Part shown: positions 57,427 to 64,000 of the stretch, piece after piece
Layout: each line of letters opens with the position of its first letter
Numbering within the stretch: position 1 is the first letter of the stretch
DNA from: Paramyrothecium sp. XJ0827
Taxonomy: Eukaryota; Ascomycota; Sordariomycetes; Hypocreales; Stachybotryaceae
Assembly: GCA_020881915.1 (NCBI GenBank)
Contig: JAJFPB010000005.1
Coordinates: forward strand, 1,798,001 to 1,862,000
Direction: 5' to 3'
Length of the DNA stretch: 64,000 bases
Notes under the pieces: generated by a model
What the model saw: only the letters and a program-made list of their open reading frames with translations
What the model was told of the DNA's origin: nothing
The model's database searches: none
Made by a program: the position numbers and the translations under genes

Positions 57427-58539
57427 TCAAACCAACAGCAGGGCGCCCGCCAGGAACAGGAGCAACGCACCGTGTCCCAGGCTGCGCCGGTAGGCCTCCG
57501 CGCTACCCGAGCCGCCACCCGTTGGCCCGCCGCCCGTCGTCCGGCGCCCCTGCACGTCCGACACGGCGTTGACCTGGTCCACGGCCGCGATGGGGTCGGC
57601 CTCGTTCCAGAAGTCCACCAGCACGAAGTTGGGCGCGCGCGCCCACTCCGCGGCGCACTGCTGCATGTGGCGGCCGATGTTGCCCACCTCGCCCGTCCCG
57701 GCGCTGTTTACCACGGGCAGCGTGTCGACGTCGGGCACCATGATGCCCGCGAAGAGCGTCTGGTACTTGAAGTGGTTGACGAGGCTGAGGTAGCCGGCCG
57801 CGAGCGCCTCCGCCGCCGTGCCCCGGTTGTTCGGGCGGTCGATGGTGCAGTTGAAGCCTTCGATCTGCGTCACCTCGAAGGGCGTCTCGAAGACGTAGTA
57901 GAACTCGGGCAGCAGGTACGGGTGCTCGGGCGCCGCCTCGATGTTGGTCACGAACGACACCACGCGGCCGCCCGAGTCGATCATGGCCTGCAGCGTCGGC
58001 CAGTTGGTCATGGGCCCCGGCGTGACCGACGGCGTGAACCCGTGCTGCGCGATGCCGGCGCCCTGGAAGACGGCGCCGAACTCCGCCGCCGGCCTCGACT
58101 TGGCGTTGACGAGCAGGATGGTCACGACATCGTTGGGGTGCGCCTCGACCCAGGTGTTGATGGCCTGGAGCCACGTCTGCAGCGGGCCGGCGTCCATGAG
58201 ACCGCACGAGCCGTGGCACAGGTGCAGAACCCCGTCCGAGTCGTGGACCTGTGCCTGCAGCAGGCGCAGGCCAGCGTCCAGGGCAAAGGTAGCGTTTCTA
58301 TACTGGTTCCCGGCCAGCGAGTTCCCGGTCGTATCGTCGCGGAGGAACGCACTGTTATGTGCACCAAAGTGAGATATCTGGTTGTAGTTGCGAGCACATA
58401 GCGTCGGGGAGTTGTTGCAGGCTGTCGCCGTGGACGAGTTGCCGGTGGTTGGAGGATCCGGACTTGTTTGAGGACGACCCTGTACACCGGCTACAGCTAT
58501 CACGGCTGCAACCAAAGCGTAGCGTAACGAGGGAAACAT
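57427..58539 (-). CDS. Secreted GPI-anchored PLC-like phosphodiesterase
   Basis: A single exon of 370 residues starts at the ATG at 58539. It has a signal peptide (MFPSLRYALVAAVIAVAGVQG), a Ser/Thr/Pro stalk, then the X-box-like TIM-barrel start ISHFGAHNSAFLRDDTT with His near residues 57-61, and HDSDGVLHLCHGSCGLMDAG. Further barrel strands follow (NDVVTILLVNAK, GGRVVSFVTNIEA, YYVFETPFEVTQIEGFNC). Near the C-terminus a Gly-rich segment and a hydrophobic tail (ALLLFLAGALLLV) fit a GPI-anchor signal. This is the fungal PLC-like phosphodiesterase group, whose substrates are not well defined; it should sit at the plasma membrane or cell wall. GC content is high compared with neighbouring DNA. No Ca2+-dependent Y domain is present. 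Confidence 0.85.
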   Translation of the reverse strand: MFPSLRYALVAAVIAVAGVQGRPQTSPDPPTTGNSSTATACNNSPTLCARNYNQISHFGAHNSAFLRDDTTGNSLAGNQYRNATFALDAGLRLLQAQVHDSDGVLHLCHGSCGLMDAGPLQTWLQAINTWVEAHPNDVVTILLVNAKSRPAAEFGAVFQGAGIAQHGFTPSVTPGPMTNWPTLQAMIDSGGRVVSFVTNIEAAPEHPYLLPEFYYVFETPFEVTQIEGFNCTIDRPNNRGTAAEALAAGYLSLVNHFKYQTLFAGIMVPDVDTLPVVNSAGTGEVGNIGRHMQQCAAEWARAPNFVLVDFWNEADPIAAVDQVNAVSDVQGRRTTGGGPTGGGSGSAEAYRRSLGHGALLLFLAGALLLV

Positions 58540-59864
58540 GGCTGGACTGTCTCCGCGTATTCTTGTCTTTCCTTTTCGGTCCCCTGATCGACTTACAACA
58601 TCGGCCTCGGTATAGACAAGGGGTAATCAAGCCTCAAGACAGAATCGATTTTGACAAGATCAAAAGCAGAGTGGCCGTTATATAAGGAAACTTAAATTTG
58701 GAAGTAACAAGTAAAGACTGGATAACCCAAAATTCTCAAAAGTAATATAGATGAGAAGAACGAAGAGCGTAGAGCCAAGCCCGGCTTCGAAACCACGTTT
58801 ACTTGTAACCACCCTTCCGCGACACGCCCAGCCACGAAGAGACACAAGCTCTCACCGCGGGGCCTGGCCCGCCCATCCATTGACCTAGGAGCGGCGTACA
58901 CGAGTCGAGAGACAGGGCAAAAGTCGGGCCTCCGGCGGTGCGCTGCGCCTCCTGCTAAACGTCAGCAGTGTGGATCGGCCAGGCGTGCACCCTGAAACCC
59001 GCAGCCGGGCAGGCGACCGCGGGCGAGCGGTGCTGCTGGACAGGTCAATACGAGCTTCGGCGGACGATGGGCTTAGCGAGCAATCAATGGCATGGTCCAA
59101 ACGCCAATCTAATTCTTGGCTGTTACAGAGCCGGCGCTTCAGCGGCTCGTACGCGGGATGCTCCTCGGGTCGGCTCCAATTTTTGGGGGAGCCTTGAATC
59201 CCAAACACGCCCTGTGTCGGATTCGTGTCCGTCTCGTCCGCAGCCGAACCGTACCGGATTTCTTCGCTGTTGAGTGCATTTGCCTTCATATAAACTCATA
59301 AATCGCGTTGCGTTGGAATCATATTCCAAAGTAGCTCATAAACCACTGGCTGCGTCATCACGCTGGCCCTGTCCTGTGATGCCTGGTATGAGCCGCGCAT
59401 GTAGGTTGATTCTTCAATGATTGTGGACAGAGCCTACGTAACATATTTCCCTACGTGGTCAGACAATCACTCGAATGTAGCTCATCGAGGCAAATGGAGA
59501 CCTGATGCATGAGGCTGACTTGGGCCCTCTACCCGGGTATTTTGTAAATACTCTACGGGACATTGACAAGAGCCCGCTGACACTTCGAGACAGGTCGATG
59601 GACATGGTATCCGACAACTTGCATGGTTCAAACAATCGATGACCCCGTGTGGTCTGCTAGCGGGCGTATAACATGCTGCTGACTCTACCCATTCCGTCTC
59701 CTTGGCGGCAGATCCATTGTCCTGGATCCATCAATCTTCAAACCCAGCGGCATAAACTTGGAACCTTCGGAAACACTTCGGTAGGTCACCATCCACAGCA
59801 ATAGGTGTGTGTCCATGTCTTCTAGGGACATGTCCACGAACCAAGTCGTAGACTTCGGGGCAGA
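58540..59864. other. Gene-free stretch between PLC-like gene and CDC37
   Basis: This 1.3-kb stretch has no supported gene. Short open frames on either strand lack domains. It holds the PLC-like promoter and the CDC37 3' flank. Confidence 0.5.
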
Positions 59865-61480
59865 CTACTCCGGATCGCCCGCATAGTCCTTCTCCGCTGC
59901 TGCCTTTTCCCTCTCCCTCTCCCTCTCCCTCTCCATCTCCTTGAGCTGCTTCTGGCCTTCTTCCGTGGTGGCGTCAATGATTTGCTCTTCAAGACTAAGA
60001 ATGTTTGCCTAAAGTTGGACACGTTAGCCTTGTACATTCTACTTATACGAGAACTGCTTACCTCTCCAAACAGGTTGACCAGCTCTTCGGCGTCTTCTAC
60101 TTTCATCTTCCCTAAAACCTCGTTGACCTTGTCTAGGTCGCCAGTTTCCAGGGCTGCCTTCATATCAGGTTTGAAGCTTTCAAAGATCTCTCGTGCCTGC
60201 TGCACCTCTGGCTCTTGGCTATCCGCTGGCGGGATGCTGATCTGGATCACTGTGCCAGGCTCAACAGCGTGAAGCTGGATCTGCTCCACGCCTCCCGACT
60301 CGGCCTCCTTGGCCCTTTCGGCAATTATCTCCCGAGCCCGGTTCTTGATCCTCATGTAGGTGTCCTGAACATCCTTGAAGAACACATCCTGTGCTTGGTG
60401 CCCCTTGGTCGTGATGCGTTTGAAGAACAGAGCAACACCGTCCTTGCCCAGGGCACGGCAATACTGAAGCAGCAGCGCTTGGTGCACGCATTGCCTCGTG
60501 AGCTCGTCCTTGCGCTCCAATGCTGCGTCAAACGCCATGACGAGCAGCCCGTCCGTCTCGCGCTCGGTCAAGATCTGCGGGTTCTGCGACAGGTACTGAA
60601 GGCTTGTAGAATAATCATTGGGTTTGATGGCCGCAAACTTTTGAGCGGCCGGGGAAGCCTCCACCTCGCCATCATCATCGTCATCATTGTTGCCGCTGCT
60701 CGATGATGCTGCATTTGGAGCTGGCAGTGACTGGGTTGTAGAAAAGTTGGGGTTCAGCAGCTCTGGTTTGCTCGAACTTTCCTTGCTATCCGCCGATTTT
60801 GACTTGTTGACGTGCGAGCTGTCGAACCCTGTGCGGAGGCCTTCACTGGTGATCTTCTTGCCCTCCGCTTGCTGCAGCTCCTCCAGCCTGGCCAGGAGGT
60901 CCTTTTGCAGCTGAGTGACCTTGTTCTTATGTTCCTGGATCTCCTCGACCATGGCCGTGTAGCGGTTGTCGGGCTTCTTCTCGTCCAGGGCTTTGTTAAC
61001 CTGGTCGAGCAGAGTGGCCATCATCTTGGAATACGTGGGCAGCTCCTTCTCATCGCTGTGAATGCCCTCAGGTCGCGGCGGGGGTCGGTCGTCTCCCGGA
61101 CTGCCGGCGGACTCCATGACGGCTTGGAATGCCAGTTCGCCGGGATTGCGCAGGGCAGCCTCGGACGCATGGGCTCGTAGGGAGGCCAGCAGGCCCGAGA
61201 TGCGCTTCAGCAGGCCATCGTTGATGACTCGTTCGTACTTCAACGTCTCAATCTCGTGCTTTCGTTGCTGGCGCTCCTGGTGAATTTGGTTCTGCTTGGC
61301 TCGAATGAATGATCTCTTGTCAACATTGGGGTGCACCTCGATATCGGAGTCGTCGCTCAGCTCCAGCGCGTCCTAATGCCATGGTCGGTTGTGTCAGTCA
61401 AGGTCTCGAGACGACAGGAGCACAATCTGAGCCCTTCAAAGGTAGCTGGAACCTACCCATTTGCTGTAGTCGACGGGCAT
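59865..61480 (-). CDS. CDC37: Hsp90 co-chaperone Cdc37
   Basis: Three minus-strand exons, 61480-61457, 61372-60062 and 60008-59865, with introns of 84 nt (GTAGGT...ATTAG) and 53 nt (GTAAGC...TTTAG), encode 492 residues. The 24-nt first exon plus splice gives MPVDYSKWDALELSDDSDIE, the conserved kinase-binding start with Ser14, the known CK2 site in yeast Cdc37. The N-terminal coiled coil follows (HQERQQRKHEIETLKYER), then an Asp-rich linker, the Hsp90-binding middle domain (QKFAAIKPNDYSTSLQYLSQ, RITTKGHQAQDVFFKDVQDT), and a C-terminal tail of alternating Arg-Glu residues. Cdc37 delivers protein kinases to Hsp90. The alternating tail is encoded by a hexanucleotide repeat at 59909-59932. Confidence 0.94.
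59909..59932 (-). repeat. Coding hexanucleotide repeat (AGAGGG)4 in CDC37
   Basis: Four perfect CCCTCT copies on the plus strand read as Arg-Glu repeats near the end of CDC37 (minus strand). Length changes by one unit would keep the frame. Confidence 0.9.
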
Positions 61481-61753
61481 CGTGCTTTGGAAAAGCTGAT
61501 AGTGCTCGAGTGATACCACGAGACTTGTCGGAGTGTAGTGTGCGGAAAGATGGGGCAAAGGAAGAGAAACTATGCACTCGGGCTTGGTGGCCACGTCTTT
61601 GTTTACGAATGGGCTTGTCCAAGGCTGGGACAAAAGCCGGATTTATCGTGCACGACCTTGAGGTGATGTGAGGTCAGGCAGGTAAGGTAACTAGGGCATA
61701 GAATGTTCTCGAGAGCACGCCGATGCGAAATTACCACGTACGGCACTATGGAG

Positions 61754-61784
61754 GAAGGTAAGGTACCTTACTTACCTTACCTTC
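61754..61784. repeat. 12-bp inverted repeat with 7-nt loop
   Basis: gaaggtaaggta (61754-61765) is the exact reverse complement of taccttaccttc (61773-61784). It would form a hairpin in either strand or could bind a dimeric factor. Confidence 0.9.
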
Positions 61785-61938
61785 TACAGTACGAGACAAG
61801 GTGGGAGCTTGCCCTCCCACACCTTCTTCACCTGATGGCGGGGCTCTTGCCTTGCTACCCCGCCATGACTCGATGTCGTACTCTGAGGTGCCTCACTTTC
61901 CTCTTGTGCTAACTTGCCTGGGTAGATAGCTCGAGGTA

Positions 61939-61979
61939 CTTTGATGGTACCAGGAGCTGCGCCTTCGCTACCATCAAAG
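61939..61979. repeat. 11-bp inverted repeat with 19-nt spacer
   Basis: ctttgatggta (61939-61949) pairs exactly with taccatcaaag (61969-61979). It lies about 155 bp from the first inverted repeat in the same gene-free region. Confidence 0.85.
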
Positions 61980-62245
61980 GTAGGTCCAAGACAGGTACCT
62001 GAGAATTGAAGCCATTACCAACATCACCACGTTCATGTTTTTGCCGCGGATAACTGCTCGTTGTGCGCCTTGATAATGCTTCAAATATGACTGCTCCATC
62101 GCTAATGAGCTATGTGTTGTACAGACCACTAGGGATCCCTTGAAAACCCCCTTCTATCCGATCCGTGAGCCAGGTATAAGTGTTTCCCAATATTATAAAT
62201 GCCGCTCCCTCCGCTGCTAACAATCCATCTCGACCCTTGCCACCA

Positions 62246-64000
62246 TCATCCCATCGTCTTCATGAAGTCATCTAGGTCGAAGCTCTCCTCGTACTGCTTG
62301 TTGTCCCATAGCTCGCCCAAATCGTCAAGCCAAGCCTTTTTGCCTGGCTGACGCAAGACATCTCCGGTTTCGATATCCACCATGTCTTCTTCGCGGCCCT
62401 CCATGCCGTGCTGTGGCTGGTCCGATATCAGGCTTGGGCCTGAATCGCCGAGGCTGAATAGATCCAGAATTTGATCTGTATCCATCGTAGCCAACCCGGC
62501 GTTCTGTTGGTTGACGACCGTGGATGCGACATCAATCTTGAATCTCTGAAGGCTGAGGATCTTCTCTTCCAGTGTTCCACGTGTAATCAGACGATAAACG
62601 TTGACCACCTTCTTCTGGCCAATTCTGTGGGCTCGATCCATGGCCTGCAGATCCTTCTGTGGGTTCCAATCGTGTTCCACGAAGATAACGGTATCGGCAC
62701 CCGTGAGGTTTAGTCCGAGACCGCCTACACTCGTGGTGAGGAGGAGAACGTCGTACGAAGGGTCACTGTTGAACTTGTTGACGATGTCCTGGCGCTTACT
62801 TGCCTCCACGGATCCGTCAAGTCGAAGATGTGATACTGACGGCAGCAATTCTTTGAGAACCTTGTTCTGGACCATGTCGAGCATTTCCTTCATCTGGCAG
62901 AAAATGAGTGCACGATGCGGCTTGATAGGCTGGTACAAGGGGTCATTCGAGTCACCCTCGTCCCCACCGATACCGCAATCTACAAGGAGGTCCCGCAACG
63001 CGGTGAGCTTCGGGGCGTGCACCGGGTCCTCAATGGATGTGCCTTGCTTCTGCAATATCTTTTGCGTCTCGTCATACACGCTAGTGCCAGGCTTCATGAC
63101 CAAGGCTGGCGAGTTGCACAGCTTACGCATGTACTGAAGGGCCTGGAAGATGTGCTGCTTGGCATCCTTGTCGTCACGACCAGCCTCTGCCTGAATCTTC
63201 TTGCCTTGTTTCTTTGTGAAGTCGTCGAACAGTTTCTTCTGCAAGTCACTCATGTCGCAATAGTAGTTTTGCAGAATCTTCGGGGGCAGATCGTTCAGCA
63301 CCTCCTCCTTCAAACGTCGTAGTAAGAACGGAAGCACTTGCTTGTGCAGAGCTTCGATGGCCAAAGCTCCTGCTTCTTGCTCTTTGGACGAAGCTTTGCT
63401 GAATCGGCTGGCTGCGATGGGCTTCGCGAATCGATCCAGGAAAACCTTCTCCGCGCCCAAGAAACCCGGCATGAGGAAATCGAACAGCGACCAAAGCTCA
63501 AGGACGTTGTTCTGGATGGGTGTGCCCGTCAGGATCAAACGATGATTACTACTCAATCTTTTCACCGCCTGGGAAATTTTGGCTCGAGGGTTCTTGATGA
63601 GATGGCCCTCGTCAAGAACGACATAATTCCAATTGTGCTTTTCGAGGACGTCCGTATCGTTGCGACAGACATCGTAGGACGTAACGACAATGTCTGTATC
63701 CTCGAGTCTGTCTCGCATTGCTTTGCGTTCTGCCGGGGGTCCCACATAGGCCGTGACACTCAAGAAGGGGGCGTAGGTCTTCACTTCTTGCTGCCAATGG
63801 CCTGACAATGTTGGAGGGCAGACGATAAGTGAAGGCAGACGTCTCACATCCGGTGCCTGCGTCTTGGCATATTCTTCTGCACGTTGATGGTGATCGCTGG
63901 CCACTATGCAGAGCGTTTGCAACGTCTTGCCAAGACCCATGTCATCACACAATATGCCGTGGAGATGGTATTTGTTGAGGAAATGAAGCCAGTTGACACC
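62246..64000 (-). CDS. MOT1: MOT1 SNF2-family ATPase, C-terminal part (5' end outside window)
   Basis: The minus-strand frame is open from the right edge (64000) to the stop at 62246, giving the last 584 residues. It starts in frame with GVNWLHFLNKYHLHGILC. SNF2 motifs appear in order: Walker A DDMGLGKTLQTLC, then VVLDEGHLIKNPRAK (DEGH, typical of Mot1), LILTGTPIQNNVLELWSLFD, RALIFCQMKEMLDMVQNKVL, LTTSVGGLGLNLTGADTVIF, and QAMDRAHRIGQKKVVNVYRL. The end SFDLDDFMKTMG matches the Mot1 C-terminus. Mot1 (BTAF1 in animals) uses ATP to remove TATA-binding protein from DNA and redistribute it among promoters. The TBP-binding HEAT repeats that make up the N-terminal half lie beyond the window. No intron is visible in the sequenced part. 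Confidence 0.95.
   Translation of the reverse strand, partial: GVNWLHFLNKYHLHGILCDDMGLGKTLQTLCIVASDHHQRAEEYAKTQAPDVRRLPSLIVCPPTLSGHWQQEVKTYAPFLSVTAYVGPPAERKAMRDRLEDTDIVVTSYDVCRNDTDVLEKHNWNYVVLDEGHLIKNPRAKISQAVKRLSSNHRLILTGTPIQNNVLELWSLFDFLMPGFLGAEKVFLDRFAKPIAASRFSKASSKEQEAGALAIEALHKQVLPFLLRRLKEEVLNDLPPKILQNYYCDMSDLQKKLFDDFTKKQGKKIQAEAGRDDKDAKQHIFQALQYMRKLCNSPALVMKPGTSVYDETQKILQKQGTSIEDPVHAPKLTALRDLLVDCGIGGDEGDSNDPLYQPIKPHRALIFCQMKEMLDMVQNKVLKELLPSVSHLRLDGSVEASKRQDIVNKFNSDPSYDVLLLTTSVGGLGLNLTGADTVIFVEHDWNPQKDLQAMDRAHRIGQKKVVNVYRLITRGTLEEKILSLQRFKIDVASTVVNQQNAGLATMDTDQILDLFSLGDSGPSLISDQPQHGMEGREEDMVDIETGDVLRQPGKKAWLDDLGELWDNKQYEESFDLDDFMKTMG

Larger units (their letters stand above)
61481..62245. 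other. Gene-free stretch between CDC37 and MOT1 with inverted repeats
   Basis: This 765-bp stretch is dense in GGTAAGG/CCTTACC motifs. It holds two perfect inverted repeats (61754-61784 and 61939-61979). It carries the CDC37 promoter and the MOT1 3' flank. No gene is present. Confidence 0.55.

Noticed and set aside
57472..58401. 309-codon plus-strand frame
   Set aside because: It is antisense to the PLC-like gene and highly biased in Arg, Val and Ala; the minus-strand protein has signal peptide, catalytic motifs and a GPI tail.

Overview
This window looks like euchromatic DNA of a filamentous ascomycete, most likely a Sordariomycete and possibly Hypocreales (the order is a guess). The reasons are short 50-160 nt introns with GTRNGT donors and YAG acceptors, fungal-specific families (a large-subunit catalase tail, MDM34 of the ERMES complex, an Ecl1-type lifespan regulator, a fungal PEX26-like peroxin, COQ11) and close pairs of divergent or convergent genes. 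No prokaryotic operons, viral genes, tRNA or rRNA genes, intact transposons or CRISPR arrays were seen. Exon boundaries were read by hand from splice signals and reading-frame continuity.

Layout. 1-0.75 kb: 3' end of a large catalase. 2.5-4.4 kb: a decayed SF1 helicase pseudogene. 5.9-9.4 kb: an equilibrative nucleoside transporter (+) converging on inositol-pentakisphosphate 2-kinase (-). 9.4-13.9 kb: no gene, with short tandem repeats. 13.9-16.0 kb: MDM34. 17.2-19.8 kb: divergent YAF9 (-) and COQ11 (+). 19.9-23.4 kb: SYF2 (-), divergent from a 559-residue protein of unknown function. 24.3-26.5 kb: a secreted or membrane-anchored Kelch protein. 26.5-34.0 kb: a 7.5-kb gene-poor stretch ending at a three-exon Ecl1-family gene (34.0-35.0 kb), followed by another 3.3 kb without a gene. 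38.3-42.5 kb: the P4-ATPase flippase DRS2 (-). 44.0-46.0 kb: CRIPT (+) and an epoxide hydrolase (-). 47.4-49.5 kb: a pinin/SDK/memA-domain gene (-), head-to-head with the SF3b subunit RDS3 (+). 49.8-51.2 kb: a tail-anchored PEX26-like peroxin (-). 52.2-56.1 kb: haspin kinase (-), divergent from a CCDC47 homologue (+). 56.4-58.5 kb: an Ecm15/UPF0045 protein and a GPI-anchored PLC-like phosphodiesterase (both -). 59.9-61.5 kb: CDC37 (-). 62.2-64.0 kb: the C-terminal ATPase half of MOT1 (-), running off the window.

Most genes are housekeeping: splicing (SYF2, RDS3, pinin-like, perhaps CRIPT), chromatin and transcription (YAF9, MOT1, haspin), organelle and membrane biology (MDM34, COQ11, DRS2, CCDC47, PEX26-like), inositol phosphate metabolism (IPK1) and chaperoning (CDC37). 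They do not form an obvious pathway cluster.

I found no convincing new multi-gene system. The items most worth a second look are: the helicase pseudogene, whose in-frame stops fit C-to-T change; short perfect inverted repeats built on GGTA/TACC in gene-free DNA; two AT-rich islands each holding a direct repeat offset by 55 bp; a 60-nt in-frame intron candidate in the pinin gene; an upstream ORF whose stop overlaps the start codon of the unknown 559-residue protein; a 112-codon open extension upstream of haspin; and the long gene-free flanks of the Ecl1-like gene.
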